Origin: Lolliginicoccus lacisalsi
GTDB taxonomy: Bacteria > Actinomycetota > Actinomycetes > Mycobacteriales > Mycobacteriaceae
Reading direction: 5' to 3'
Assembly (NCBI RefSeq): GCF_014841105.1
Contig: NZ_JACYWE010000008.1
Span: 1-64,000 of the forward strand
Length of the DNA: 64,000 nt
How positions within the stretch are numbered: position 1 is the first letter of the stretch; each line of letters opens with the position of its first letter. The notes beneath the pieces were generated by a model. The model did not search any database and was not told the origin of the DNA. It saw only the letters and a list, made by a program, of their open reading frames with translations. Positions 1 to 10,842 of this stretch are shown in pieces. Made by a program: the position numbers and the translations under genes.

Positions 1-52
1 GCGCCCCCAGCACAAACCCCCAGCTCACAGCAGCAAACCTCGGCACGCGATC

Positions 53-1057
53 CTAGGCGCCGAGCGCCTCGGCGAACAGCGGCCACGAATCGTGGAGGTC
101 GTCCTGCCAGTAGGCCCACGCGTGCGTCCGGTCCATGCGGAACTTGAACTCATGCGGGATATCGAGCTCGTTCATGCGGTCAACCAGCCGATGGGTGCAC
201 ACATTGGTCGCGGCCTCCAGGAGCCCGCCGACAGCGAACCGATCGAGAAGCTTGACCGGATCTCCGTCGATGTCCTGGGCGTCGATCGTGTCGTGCGGCC
301 CGGGCAGTCCGCTGCCGTTCGAGATGAACACCGCGGTGCCACGGAGCCCCTCGGCATTGAGGTATGGATCGTTGGCTGCCCACGCTGGATCGTTGGGCGG
401 GCCCCACATGTTGTTTGTGTCCGCTCCGCCGCGGCCCTCGACAAGCGATCGCACGAAAGCCTGGCCGAGGGGGTCGCTGGTCTGGGCGCAACCGCTATAG
501 GAGCCCACCGCCTGGAACACCCCCGGAGCATTGATGGCAAGGCTCAGCACCGACGTGGCGGCCATGGAGATCCCGGCAACGGCATTTTGCCCAGTGGCGC
601 CCAGGGATCCATCGATCACTGGTGGCAGCTCGCGTGTCAGGAATGTCTCCCACTTCGCTCCTCCGACCCTGGGATCCGGCGCCCGCCAATCGGTGTAGTA
701 GGTGTAGGCCCCGCCGCGCGGGATGACGATGTTGACGTTCTTGTCCGCGGAGAAGTCCAGGACATCGGTCTTGTCGAGCCAGAGGTCGCCGAGCAGATAC
801 AAGGTGGGGCTGGGCTGGCTGGAATCGCGGGGGCGGACGATCTCGACCTTGATGTCCCGGCCCATGGACGGCGAGTACACCTGCGCGACCATCTCGCGGC
901 CGCTGATGCTCTCGACGCGGAAGGCGCCCGGTGACTCCGGCGAGGGAGGCTGCGCGAGCGAGGCCGGGGCGGCGCCCAGTGCCAGTGCCGCACAGACCCC
1001 GACGATGGTGCTGATCCGCCGTGCTCGTTCCGGCCCGTGGCGACGTGTCGTGATCAT
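53..1057 (-). CDS. Secreted mycolyltransferase / antigen 85-type esterase
   Basis: Alpha/beta-hydrolase of the esterase family that contains Ag85/MPT51, which transfer mycolic acids between trehalose mycolates and arabinogalactan outside the membrane. The N-terminus is a typical export signal: an RR/RAR-rich stretch, a hydrophobic run (STIVGVCAALALGAA) and a likely cleavage after ASLA. The nucleophile elbow is GISMA with Ser164. The C-terminal HAWAYWQDDL with His312 matches the conserved THxWxYW element of Ag85. About 334 aa from the ATG at 1057, which has GGAG 8 nt upstream. An in-frame ATG at 1078, also with an AGGA, is a possible alternative. It is transcribed toward the window edge and no partner gene is visible downstream. 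Whether it transfers mycolates or is an MPT51-like relative cannot be told from sequence alone. Confidence 0.85.
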   Translation of the reverse strand: MITTRRHGPERARRISTIVGVCAALALGAAPASLAQPPSPESPGAFRVESISGREMVAQVYSPSMGRDIKVEIVRPRDSSQPSPTLYLLGDLWLDKTDVLDFSADKNVNIVIPRGGAYTYYTDWRAPDPRVGGAKWETFLTRELPPVIDGSLGATGQNAVAGISMAATSVLSLAINAPGVFQAVGSYSGCAQTSDPLGQAFVRSLVEGRGGADTNNMWGPPNDPAWAANDPYLNAEGLRGTAVFISNGSGLPGPHDTIDAQDIDGDPVKLLDRFAVGGLLEAATNVCTHRLVDRMNELDIPHEFKFRMDRTHAWAYWQDDLHDSWPLFAEALGA

Positions 1058-1334
1058 TGTCGGTACTCCGATAGTCATGAGGGTTTCCTGGTCGATCCGG
1101 TCATGCCCTTCAGCGTCCGGCACTCCATCGCGAGCGACGTCTCGAGCGCTCGCACGTTCTCAGCATGTTCGCCGACCTTCGGCTCCGGCACCTACGAGCA
1201 AGGAGCGTATCCGGGCGGCACGCGGAGCGAGCCGCAATCCTGATGAAAAAGGACACCCCCGCATAACAATTCAGCACGAGACGATGTCGCGACATGACGG
1301 ACGGACAGGTGCCGCCAGATCCGTCGATGGTTCG

Positions 1335-2252
1335 CTACCGGATCGGTGACGTGGCTAGTTCTCTCGTCGTGGCCATGCGCAGTCCTGCATCCAGGAACAA
1401 GAATCCGACACCGCGCTCGATCGCATGCGCGGTCGTGCCGTCGACCTGCCCGGACTCGGACTCGAAGTCGCGTTCCTCGAGCGCGGCGAGCTGGAGGCGC
1501 CGCAGGACCGATGCCCGCGCCCAGTAGATGGAGCCGCTCGGGAACCTGAGGTCGTACGTGCGCAGGGGCAGGGCCATGCGCCGCAGCAGGATCCGCGTTG
1601 CCCAATGGTTCCGGCCCCAGTGCTCCGGTCCGAGCACGCTGCCTGGCGCCGTCACCAGGCCAAGTGAGGGATCGCGCGCGAACAGAGCAAGGATGTTGCT
1701 GATCCGGTCCTGGCCGCCGAGGACAGCATCGAGCAACTGGTCGTTCCATTGGGCCCCCGTCCCCGCGAGGCCATGACGATCACGCCACTCGCTGCGCTTC
1801 GTATGGACCTTGAGCACGAGATCATGCTCGTCGATCAAGCCCCGGTTGATGACCTGGACCATGGGCCAGATATCGCGACCATGGTTCCGGACATCAATGG
1901 TCCGGAGGTCGTCCAGCCGGCGTGGCAGCCGCTCGGGCAGGGGCAGGGGGATTCCGCTCGAGTTGGTGATGATGAGGTCGAACCGCGCGGGCATGGCGTG
2001 CAGGAGCCCGAGGAGGCGCGGGAGCGCGTCCACGTAGTAGACGTGCATCAGCACCACGATCCGTGGCGTCCGCTCGGCCATGCCCAGGGCCGCGCTCTCG
2101 CGCTCGCACTGATCCACCTCGGCCCCGTCGAGCTCGCGGAGCGCGGGTCGCCAGCGCCTCGCGCGGATCATGAACGGGAGAGGCGACCGCAGCAGCATGA
2201 TCCGCGCGTGCCTGGCGAGGCTCGATGCGCTGGAGCGGAGCAAGGCCATCAT
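1335..2252 (-). CDS. Rhamnan synthesis protein F family (RgpF-like)
   Basis: About 305 aa. The middle resembles the RgpF family of polysaccharide assembly proteins: a VVLMHVYYVD strand, LIITNSSG, VRNHGRDIWP, LVLKVHTKRS, then a glycosyltransferase-like core with FPSGSIYWAR and an acidic segment. Family members act in rhamnose-glucose polysaccharides or related surface glycans. It is the last gene of a minus-strand group (GT4 glycosyltransferase, DUF4012 protein, RgpF) and starts about 9 nt after the DUF4012 stop. Two ATG codons in a row (2252 and 2249) make the exact start ambiguous. The family match is a memory-based motif call; the sugar used is unknown. Confidence 0.75.
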   Translation of the reverse strand: MMALLRSSASSLARHARIMLLRSPLPFMIRARRWRPALRELDGAEVDQCERESAALGMAERTPRIVVLMHVYYVDALPRLLGLLHAMPARFDLIITNSSGIPLPLPERLPRRLDDLRTIDVRNHGRDIWPMVQVINRGLIDEHDLVLKVHTKRSEWRDRHGLAGTGAQWNDQLLDAVLGGQDRISNILALFARDPSLGLVTAPGSVLGPEHWGRNHWATRILLRRMALPLRTYDLRFPSGSIYWARASVLRRLQLAALEERDFESESGQVDGTTAHAIERGVGFLFLDAGLRMATTRELATSPIR

Positions 2253-2261
2253 CAGGTCCCG

Positions 2262-4067
2262 CTATTCCGCGTGGGCAGCGCCGCAGTCCGGCACATCGAC
2301 CGATACCTGCGGATCATCAACAAGCGGCTGCACCGGCACCGTGGCCTCCCCTGCCCGGGCCGGCTCGTCGAGGTCGTAGCGAACCGTGATGGTCTCCCCT
2401 GGTTCGGTGAGAACGACCACGGTGAAGACCGGGTGCCCGAGCAGCGTGTTTGTGAAGGTGAGGGGCACGCGCCGATCATTGACGTAGGTATTGGCCAGCC
2501 GCGCCCCGGGTGTGGCGAACAAGCTGATCACAGTGCGATTCGTGCCCGGTGGCCCCGCGTACTGGGTCTCCGGCGTCAGCCGACCCATCAGGTAGTCGGG
2601 GTACTGGTCGAGCGCGGGCGCGGTGTTGGTGAGGCGGAGCGTGACGTGCGATTCCCGTCGGTCGCCAGTGCAGGGTCCAGCTCGGTACTCCAGCGATCGC
2701 TCCAGGTAGTAGTCGAGCTTGCCGCCTGCGCCGTTGTTGAGCACCACGTGCGCATAGGGCGATTTCTCCTGCGGGAGCGTGCCACCGACGATGCTGCTGC
2801 CGAGCACGGCTTGCTCGTCCGGGTCCGCGCTCCAGGCCAGGATGCGCTTCTCCTCGATGGCCGTCGCGAGGGCACGCACCAAAGGGCCCTTGGGACCGTC
2901 GTAGGCATTGACGCGGGCCATAACAGCGCCCGCGATCTCCTGCAAGTAGGCCTTGCGCGCGAGCTGCCGGTCCCCGAATCGGAAATATGCTTCGTTGAGG
3001 GTGATCCCGACGACGTTGTCCTTCGTGATGGTCTCGCCATCGCCGAGCGTCACCGGCCCCACGACACCAAGCAGGTGGCTCAGCGCTACAGGGTCCGTCG
3101 CGATCACGCCGTCGACGTCCTCGCCCATGTGTTGTGCCCAGATGGAGCGCCAGATCCGCGCGGCATGCGGGAAATGGGGGCTGAAGTTGGCGTTCTGCCA
3201 GTTCTGGGTGCTCTGGTAGCGACCGTAGAGCGCATCGAACCCGGGCCCTAGGTCGATTGGCTCCGCCGTCAGTGGCAGTTCCTGGTTACTGACCGAGTCC
3301 TCGAAGGTGATGCCGCCGTCCTCGATCCGCAGCATGCCCGCTCCTCCCATCAGTCCCCCGGTGCCGCGGGACTCGGCGTTGGTCTGGAAGACCACCAGGT
3401 AGCGGCGGGGCTCGTCCGCGCCCAGGAACGCGGGCAGCACGCGCAGTGCATCGGCGGCGTGGGCAGTGGCCGTGGCGAGCAGCGCAGCCTGCTCGACGAG
3501 CTGGTCGCGCGCGGCGTTCACCTGGCCCGGGAACGGCGCTGCAGGGATGCGGGCCGCATCATCGCTGATCGCACCGGTCTCCCTGGCGATCTCGGTCATC
3601 ACGGGGTCCACCGCGCGGAGGGCCTCGACGTCGATGATCTGCCCGGGCTGGCCGCCCCCTCCCAGGATGTCGAGCATGCCCCCGTCGAGCGCGGGAGCCA
3701 CCACGGTCGCGGCGATCCGATCCACGATGATCGTCGATTCCCGGATGGTGTCGAACGGAGCGCCGGCCCAGGGCACAGTGGCCGCTGCGCGCCAGGGAAC
3801 GGAGGTCGTGGCGGCCCGGGCCCGATGAGCGGCCGCGGGTATCGCCCGGATCTCGCTGGTCGCCGCATCGATCTCGCCGTCGCGCAGCAGCACGCGGGCA
3901 GCATCGGCGCGCTGCTCGATCTCGTGGATCGCGAAGTAGGCGCGGAGGGTCATGAATCCGAGCCATACCAGGGGCATAGACACGATCACAGCCGTGACCA
4001 GCAGGAACCGCCGACGACGCGACACCGGCCGCGCGGGGCCGGCCGGGTGCTCGGGCTCGACGCTCAT
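2262..4067 (-). CDS. DUF4012 membrane-anchored protein
   Basis: About 601 aa with one N-terminal transmembrane helix (roughly residues 20-42, after a basic RRRR stretch) and a large extracytoplasmic region. The pattern of the middle (YLVVFQTNAESRGTGGLMG, then DGVIATDPVALSHLL and GPVTL) is that of DUF4012 proteins, which recur in actinobacterial and other exopolysaccharide clusters but have no established biochemical function. Start chosen at the ATG at 4067 because it overlaps the upstream glycosyltransferase stop as ATGA, implying translational coupling. The reading frame is open further upstream but there it lies inside the glycosyltransferase gene. Confidence 0.8.
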   Translation of the reverse strand: MSVEPEHPAGPARPVSRRRRFLLVTAVIVSMPLVWLGFMTLRAYFAIHEIEQRADAARVLLRDGEIDAATSEIRAIPAAAHRARAATTSVPWRAAATVPWAGAPFDTIRESTIIVDRIAATVVAPALDGGMLDILGGGGQPGQIIDVEALRAVDPVMTEIARETGAISDDAARIPAAPFPGQVNAARDQLVEQAALLATATAHAADALRVLPAFLGADEPRRYLVVFQTNAESRGTGGLMGGAGMLRIEDGGITFEDSVSNQELPLTAEPIDLGPGFDALYGRYQSTQNWQNANFSPHFPHAARIWRSIWAQHMGEDVDGVIATDPVALSHLLGVVGPVTLGDGETITKDNVVGITLNEAYFRFGDRQLARKAYLQEIAGAVMARVNAYDGPKGPLVRALATAIEEKRILAWSADPDEQAVLGSSIVGGTLPQEKSPYAHVVLNNGAGGKLDYYLERSLEYRAGPCTGDRRESHVTLRLTNTAPALDQYPDYLMGRLTPETQYAGPPGTNRTVISLFATPGARLANTYVNDRRVPLTFTNTLLGHPVFTVVVLTEPGETITVRYDLDEPARAGEATVPVQPLVDDPQVSVDVPDCGAAHAE

Positions 4068-5194
4068 CGCGGTTCCACCGCCGCGCCCGCCGGGGCCTTG
4101 ATGGCGAGGGCGTCCTCGAGCACTTGGTTGTACTGGTGGCACACGCCTTCCCAGGTGAACCGCTCGGCCGCGCGAGCCCGCGCTGCTGCGGAGAGGTGTC
4201 GGCGGGCGTCCGGTTCCCGCAAGAGGCTGGTGATCGCCTCCGCGATGGCGGCCGGGCCCGGTTGGGTGAATCTCCCAGCGGCGCCGAGCACTTCGCGGTT
4301 GTACACGGTGTCGCGCGCGACGATCGCGGCGCCGCACGCCATGGCCTGCACCAGCGCCGGATTGGTGCCGCCCACGCTATGCCCATGGAAGCACACCCCG
4401 GCGTGCTGCCACAGGGCGTGGAGAAGAGGATCGTCGGCTACGTGCCCGTACCAATGGATGTGCTCGTGGGCGGCGGCGAGCTGACGGGCTTGCTCGTCGA
4501 GGGGGCCGCCGTAGCCGGAAGATCCCACGATGACGACCGGCGCGCGGGCGACGAGGCTCTCGGCAGCGGCAAGGAACTCCCCGACGGTGTTCTCGGGGAC
4601 GAAGCGCGCAACCATCAGGACGTAGGTGCCCGTGGCGAGCCCGTCGGGGACCGGTAGCCGCCCGGGATCAGTGCCACCGTAGGGGATGTAGGCGCCCGTG
4701 GTCCCGTAGCGCCGCGCCCAGTACCGCGCGATCTCCTCGCTGTCGTTGACCAGCGTGGTCGCGTAGCGCGCGGTGAGGGCGGCACCGCCCTGGAACACCG
4801 CGCGTGCTGCCCGGCCCCACTTCGCGCGCTCCCACTCGATGCCATCCACGTTGACCACGGTGGGTATGCCGGCCCGGGAGAGGAGGGGCAGGAAGTACCC
4901 GTTGGCGACGTTCAGGACGAGCGCGACGTCAGGATGCGCCGCTCTGGCCCACAGGGCGCCAGTCAGGCCGTAGGACAAGGTGCTTGCTGATCGTGATTCG
5001 ACGCCCCGGGTGCGCACGGAGTGGATCCTCGGATCTCTCTCGGGATCGTCGAGGCGCGTGGAGCGCGCGCGGCCCAGGACCGTCACGTCCCACCCATGGT
5101 CGGCGAGGTAGGGCGCGAGCCTTCGCACGAGGGTCTCGAAGCCCCCGTAGTAGCTGGGGTACCCGCGCGAGCCGAGGATTGCTACCGATGGCAT
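4064..5194 (-). CDS. GT4-family glycosyltransferase (DUF1972-type N-terminus)
   Basis: 376 aa. The N-terminus (VAILGSRGYPSYYGGFETL) is typical of the DUF1972/rhamnosyltransferase-like GT-B enzymes, and the C-terminal half has the GT4 nucleotide-sugar binding pattern (VGSSGYGG, a YGHV segment, then GTNPALVQAMACG with the E-x7-E region degenerate). It probably adds a sugar to a lipid-linked intermediate at the cytoplasmic face of the membrane. Start is the ATG at 5194 with GGGAG 8 nt upstream. First gene of the GT4-DUF4012-RgpF group, divergent from the polyprenyl glycosylphosphotransferase that would start such a glycan. Donor and acceptor unknown. Confidence 0.85.
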   Translation of the reverse strand: MPSVAILGSRGYPSYYGGFETLVRRLAPYLADHGWDVTVLGRARSTRLDDPERDPRIHSVRTRGVESRSASTLSYGLTGALWARAAHPDVALVLNVANGYFLPLLSRAGIPTVVNVDGIEWERAKWGRAARAVFQGGAALTARYATTLVNDSEEIARYWARRYGTTGAYIPYGGTDPGRLPVPDGLATGTYVLMVARFVPENTVGEFLAAAESLVARAPVVIVGSSGYGGPLDEQARQLAAAHEHIHWYGHVADDPLLHALWQHAGVCFHGHSVGGTNPALVQAMACGAAIVARDTVYNREVLGAAGRFTQPGPAAIAEAITSLLREPDARRHLSAAARARAAERFTWEGVCHQYNQVLEDALAIKAPAGAAVEPR

Positions 5195-5546
5195 GGCTTG
5201 CTGCTCCCACGTTGATCCTGCTCGGGACACGGAGGCGCGGGGCACGGAGGCCCCTCGGCGGGCATTCACCGGAAAGCTTGACCCGCTGCGCCCGGCTAGA
5301 GTACCCGTGCTTGCAGGCTCGGGCGAAAAGCCCTGGCAAGAGTGATGCCACACGATTGCCGCAGAACAGATTCATATTGTCAGCAAAGGCAAGGGCTGTG
5401 CAATCGCTTGGCGCAGCAAGGCACAAAATGTCATTAACCTGTTTGCAGCAATGGTCCGGGCCGGGGGCATTATCAGCTCCGCCAGCGCCCGGCAGAGAAT
5501 TTCCGGCAACCTCGGATATCAAGTCCACGAAGAGATCTGATCAGTT
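5195..5546. other. Divergent intergenic region of the glycan locus
   Basis: About 350 bp between two divergent genes. Its right two thirds (about 5330-5546) is clearly less GC-rich than the surroundings. I see no credible ORF. It must hold the promoters for both the GT4-DUF4012-RgpF unit and the glycosylphosphotransferase. No convincing -35/-10 pair or strong operator could be picked by eye. Confidence 0.5.
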
Positions 5547-7229
5547 ATGATTAGCACCACCAAAGCCCATTTCGATATCCGGGGGATGCCTGTGCCAGGG
5601 ACGCCTGTGCCGAGCCTCGTGGATTCCCGCAGCAGGGGCGCGCAGCAGGCCAATGCCAATGCAGCAATAGGCAAAAATGGTATTCTCGCGACTGGCCCCG
5701 GATCGCGCAGCGCGCAGCGCCAGGCCGCCGGGGGAACCATCACCGCGTCCATTCCGAGGTTGACCTCGCCCACGGCTCCCCCGCCTGGCGTGCCGGCGCG
5801 CACCTGGCTGCGCGGATTCGCCCGGCGCATTCGCATCACCGACCACATCATCGTGATAGCAGCCGTTGCGATCGCCCAGGTCGTCCGGTTCGGCACCACC
5901 GACCATGCGCTGCTCAGCACCTCGGGCATCACGCTGCGCTACACGGGGCTCTCCGTCGCCATCGCGCTCGCCTGGCTCGCCGCCCTCAAGCTGGAGAGCA
6001 CGCGCGATATCCGCATCATCGGCGCCGGGGCGCTGGAGTACCAGCGCGTCATCCATGCGTCGGTCAAGGTCTTCGGCATCATCGCCATCGCCGCGTTCCT
6101 GCTCGACCTGAGCATCGCGCGCGGCTACCTGGCCATCGCGCTCCCGATCGGCATGCTCGGGATCGTCGTGAGCCGCTGGTCCTGGCGACGCTGGCTGGTC
6201 ACCAAGATCAAGCGCGGCAGGTTCATCACCAATGTCGTGATCCTCGGCAGCGGCCGCGGCGCGGAGGACATGATCCGCAGCATCCGGCGCGACCGCGGCT
6301 ACCACATTGTTGGCGCCTGTGTCCCCGGCGACTACCAGGAACGATCCGGGGACGGCGATCTCGAGGTGGATGGCCTTGCCGTGCCCATCCTTGGGGACGA
6401 GCACTCCGTCCTTGCCGCTGTGCGTCGCGCGAAGGCTGACGTCGTTGCCGTCACTGCCACCGAGCGCCTGGGCGCGGATACGCTGCGTGAGCTGGCCTGG
6501 GAGCTCGAGGCCGAGAAGACGGATCTCGTCGTGCAGCCGGGTGTCACCGATGTCTCGGAACCGCGTCTCAAGATCCGCCCCACGGGAGGAATGCCCCTCC
6601 TCCATGTCGAGGCGCCCCAGTACCAGGGCGCGCATCGCCTCGGCAAGGCCCTGGTCGACAAGCTCGGGGCGCTCGTCGCGCTCGCGATCCTCGGCCCGTT
6701 CATGCTGCTCATCGCACTGGGCATCAAGTGCCAGGACCGCGGCCCCGTCCTCTACCGCCAGACCCGCGTCGGGACCGCCGGTGCCGAGTTCGCCATGATC
6801 AAGTTCCGCTCCATGGTCATAGGTGCGGACTCGCAGCAGCACGGCATGGCCGAGCACAACGAGGCCGACGGCCCGCTCTTCAAGATCCGGGATGATCCAC
6901 GCGTTACCCCGATCGGTCGCGTCCTGCGCAAGTACAGCCTGGACGAGCTACCACAGTTGCTCAACGTGCTGCGTGGCGAGATGAGCCTGGTCGGCCCGCG
7001 CCCGCCGCTGCCCCGCGAGGTTGCCAGCTACACGCGGAGGATCAACCGCCGCATGCTCGTCCGGCCCGGCATGACGGGGCCCTGGCAGGTAAGCGGCCGG
7101 TCCGACCTCACCTGGGAGGAAACCGTGCGCCTTGACCTCTCCTACGTGGAGAACTGGACCTTCATGCAGGATCTCATCATCCTCTGGCGCACCGCGCGCG
7201 TCGTCATGAAGGGCCAGGGCGCGTACTAG
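5547..7229 (+). CDS. Exopolysaccharide polyprenyl glycosylphosphotransferase
   Basis: 560 aa, WcaJ/CpsE-type initiating enzyme that transfers a sugar phosphate from a nucleotide sugar to polyprenyl phosphate in the membrane. An N-terminal region of about 90 poorly conserved residues is followed by four transmembrane segments, then a Rossmann-like CoA-binding-type domain (VVILGSGRGAEDMIRSI), another helix, and the catalytic bacterial sugar transferase domain (LYRQTRVG, FAMIKFRSM, KYSLDELPQLLNVLRGEMSLVGPRPPLP, RPGMTGPWQVSGRS). The first ATG is used; the long N-terminus could mean a later start. Divergent from the GT4 gene and followed after about 70 nt by the APS kinase. Confidence 0.9.
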   Translation: MISTTKAHFDIRGMPVPGTPVPSLVDSRSRGAQQANANAAIGKNGILATGPGSRSAQRQAAGGTITASIPRLTSPTAPPPGVPARTWLRGFARRIRITDHIIVIAAVAIAQVVRFGTTDHALLSTSGITLRYTGLSVAIALAWLAALKLESTRDIRIIGAGALEYQRVIHASVKVFGIIAIAAFLLDLSIARGYLAIALPIGMLGIVVSRWSWRRWLVTKIKRGRFITNVVILGSGRGAEDMIRSIRRDRGYHIVGACVPGDYQERSGDGDLEVDGLAVPILGDEHSVLAAVRRAKADVVAVTATERLGADTLRELAWELEAEKTDLVVQPGVTDVSEPRLKIRPTGGMPLLHVEAPQYQGAHRLGKALVDKLGALVALAILGPFMLLIALGIKCQDRGPVLYRQTRVGTAGAEFAMIKFRSMVIGADSQQHGMAEHNEADGPLFKIRDDPRVTPIGRVLRKYSLDELPQLLNVLRGEMSLVGPRPPLPREVASYTRRINRRMLVRPGMTGPWQVSGRSDLTWEETVRLDLSYVENWTFMQDLIILWRTARVVMKGQGAY

Positions 7230-7297
7230 CTACGATCGCTGGAAGCCCCCCTCGGCACGGACCCAGCTAGCGCGAGTTCCCAACGAAGCGGAGATAC

Positions 7298-7906
7298 ATG
7301 AGCGACAGCCTGCGTACAGCCTCCCTCCAGTGGCACGACGCGCGCATCGACCGCCATCGGCGCATCAGCACCGGGATGACGGTATGGATCACCGGTCTTT
7401 CGGGCGCGGGAAAATCCACGCTCGCGTGCGAGCTCGAGCGCGCGCTCATCGAGGCCGGGCAGCCCGCGTACCGCCTCGATGGGGACAACATGCGCCACGG
7501 ACTCAACGCCGACCTGGGATTCACGATGACGGATCGCTCGGAGAACATCCGTCGGCTCGCCGAGGTCTCCCGGCTGTTCGCCGATTCCGGAACCGTCGCG
7601 ATCGTCGCCGCGATCAGCCCGTTGCGCGCTGATCGCGAGCTCGCGCGCGCCACCCATGAGGAAGATGGGCTTCCGTTCTGGGAGATCTACATGGATACCG
7701 CGCTGGCGGTGTGCGAGCAGCGGGACCCGAAGGGCTTGTACCGTCGCGCCCGAGCAGGCGATATCCCGAACTTCACCGGTATCGATCATGCTTATGAGCC
7801 CCCGCTCGCTCCCGAGGCCACGTTCGCCAACGATGCCCGCGAGCCCGCGACGATCGCCGCCGAGCTCAGCGCGGCCGTCCTGGCCCGGTTGTCGTCCCTG
7901 CGCTAG
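7298..7906 (+). CDS. cysC: Adenylylsulfate (APS) kinase
   Basis: 202 aa, makes PAPS from APS and ATP. The P-loop GLSGAGKST (residues 33-41), the [17 protein letters not shown] substrate loop, RSENIRR and the [16 protein letters not shown] segment are all present. It is the stand-alone kinase, not the CysNC fusion, and no ATP sulfurylase (cysD/cysN) lies in the window. Start ATG preceded by GGAG. Position just after the glycosylphosphotransferase suggests, by inference only, PAPS supply for sulfation of a surface glycan or lipid rather than general sulfate assimilation. Confidence 0.9.
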   Translation: MSDSLRTASLQWHDARIDRHRRISTGMTVWITGLSGAGKSTLACELERALIEAGQPAYRLDGDNMRHGLNADLGFTMTDRSENIRRLAEVSRLFADSGTVAIVAAISPLRADRELARATHEEDGLPFWEIYMDTALAVCEQRDPKGLYRRARAGDIPNFTGIDHAYEPPLAPEATFANDAREPATIAAELSAAVLARLSSLR

Positions 7907-7914
7907 AAAGGCGC

Positions 7915-7947
7915 GAGGCCCGGAGCAGGCGTGCTGCTCCGGGCCTC
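7915..7947. terminator. Bidirectional hairpin between cysC and groEL
   Basis: Perfect 14-bp inverted repeat (GAGGCCCGGAGCAG and its complement) with a 5-nt loop between two convergent genes. No long T run follows on either strand, which is usual in GC-rich actinobacteria. Confidence 0.8.
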
Positions 7948-7967
7948 GGTGGCCTAGCGGGGGTGGA

Positions 7968-9728
<1,761 letters not shown>

Positions 9729-9755
9729 CTAGCACTCTCGTGTATTGAGTGCCAG
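9729..9755. promoter_or_regulatory. CIRCE operator 1 (HrcA site) upstream of groEL
   Basis: CTAGCACTC, a 9-nt spacer, then GAGTGCCAG: the CIRCE inverted repeat (TTAGCACTC-N9-GAGTGCTAA) with small changes at the outer ends. About 136 nt upstream of the groEL start. Confidence 0.9.
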
Positions 9756-9763
9756 AATCATGT

Positions 9764-9790
9764 TTAGCACTCGCGGGATGCGAGTGCAAG
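9764..9790. promoter_or_regulatory. CIRCE operator 2 (HrcA site) upstream of groEL
   Basis: TTAGCACTC, a 9-nt spacer, then GAGTGCAAG. The left arm is a perfect CIRCE half site. It lies 8 nt beyond the first CIRCE, giving two tandem HrcA sites. Confidence 0.9.
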
Positions 9791-9888
9791 ACACAGGCCC
9801 GGGCGCGCCCCATGCCCCGCGCACAGCGAACAAGCACCGGGGAGACCACGCCCCCCGCCACCGAAAGCCAGCCGGAAGGACCACAACC

Positions 9889-10809
9889 GTGGGGCATCGC
9901 TCGCCAACAACACGCTCGCCCCTCCCGCCCCGGCACGGCGTCGACGCGGCCTGGGCCCGGTTCCCCGATCACGCCCCCTGGCCCACCATCGGCGAAGCCC
10001 TCGCCGCGACGTATCCCGAGCACCGCGAGCGCTTTCGCCGACGACTCGCCAACGCGGAGATCGTCGACGACCACGGCGTGCCCGTCCATGCCAGCCAGCC
10101 CCTCGTCCGCGGCATGACGCTGTTCTACTACCGCGACCTCGCCCCGGAGGCCCCCGTGCCGTTCGAGGTAACTGTCCTGCACCAGGACGAGCACCTCGTA
10201 GTGGCGGACAAGCCGCACTTCCTGGCCTCCATGCCGCGGGGGCGCCACGTCATCGAATCAGCGACGGTCCGGCTGCGCACCAGGCTCGACCTCCCGCATC
10301 TCACGCCCGTCCACCGCCTCGACCGCCCCACCGCGGGAGTGCTCCTCCTCGCCGCCCACCCCGGGGCGCGCGCGCCGTACCAACGTATGTTCGCCGAGCG
10401 CAGGGTCACCAAGAAATACCTGGCGGTGGCGCCCCGCGTCCCGGGCGTGGAGGTGCAGCAGGCCGTGCGCGACCGAATCGTCAAGCATCCGGGCGAGCGG
10501 CGGGCCATCCGACAGCCAGGCACGGTCAACGCCATCACCCACATCGAGCAGGCCGAAGCGCTCGTCAATGGGCTAGCCCTCTACCACCTGCGCCCCGAGA
10601 CCGGGCGAACCCATCAACTACGGGTGCACCTGAGCATGCTCGGGGCCCCCATCGTGGGCGATGACCTGTACCCCACCATCCGCGAGCGCGCCGACGACGA
10701 CTTCACCAACCCGTTGCAGCTCCTCGCTGCCGAGATCGCGTTCACCGACCCCTTTACCGGGCGGCCGCGATCGTTCCGCAGCACCCGGGCCCTCGAGCAC
10801 GCTCGCTGA
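9889..10809 (+). CDS. RluA-family RNA pseudouridine synthase
   Basis: 306 aa from the GTG at 9889, chosen because GGAAGGA lies about 8 nt upstream; an ORF open back to 9745 would overlap the CIRCE sites. The catalytic motif PVHRLDRPTAGVLLLA contains the essential Asp. The C-terminal RPETGRTHQLRVHLSMLGAPIVGDDLYP block is typical of RluA/RluC/RluD enzymes, which isomerise uridine in rRNA or tRNA. The N-terminus carries no clear S4 domain. Divergent from groEL and convergent with the HAD phosphatase. Target RNA unknown. Confidence 0.88.
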   Translation: MGHRSPTTRSPLPPRHGVDAAWARFPDHAPWPTIGEALAATYPEHRERFRRRLANAEIVDDHGVPVHASQPLVRGMTLFYYRDLAPEAPVPFEVTVLHQDEHLVVADKPHFLASMPRGRHVIESATVRLRTRLDLPHLTPVHRLDRPTAGVLLLAAHPGARAPYQRMFAERRVTKKYLAVAPRVPGVEVQQAVRDRIVKHPGERRAIRQPGTVNAITHIEQAEALVNGLALYHLRPETGRTHQLRVHLSMLGAPIVGDDLYPTIRERADDDFTNPLQLLAAEIAFTDPFTGRPRSFRSTRALEHAR

Positions 10810-10842
10810 GCGTCGATCCTGGCGCGGCCCTCGCACCGGGGA

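Noticed and set aside
1749-3251. 500-aa open frame on the plus strand
   Set aside because: It lies opposite the RgpF and DUF4012 genes, whose family motifs are clear. Its translation is low-complexity, as expected for the shadow strand of GC-rich genes.
5547-7229. Undecaprenyl-phosphate galactose phosphotransferase of a full Wzx/Wzy capsule locus
   Set aside because: The enzyme class fits, but no flippase, polymerase or chain-length regulator gene was found in the window, so a capsule locus is not claimed.
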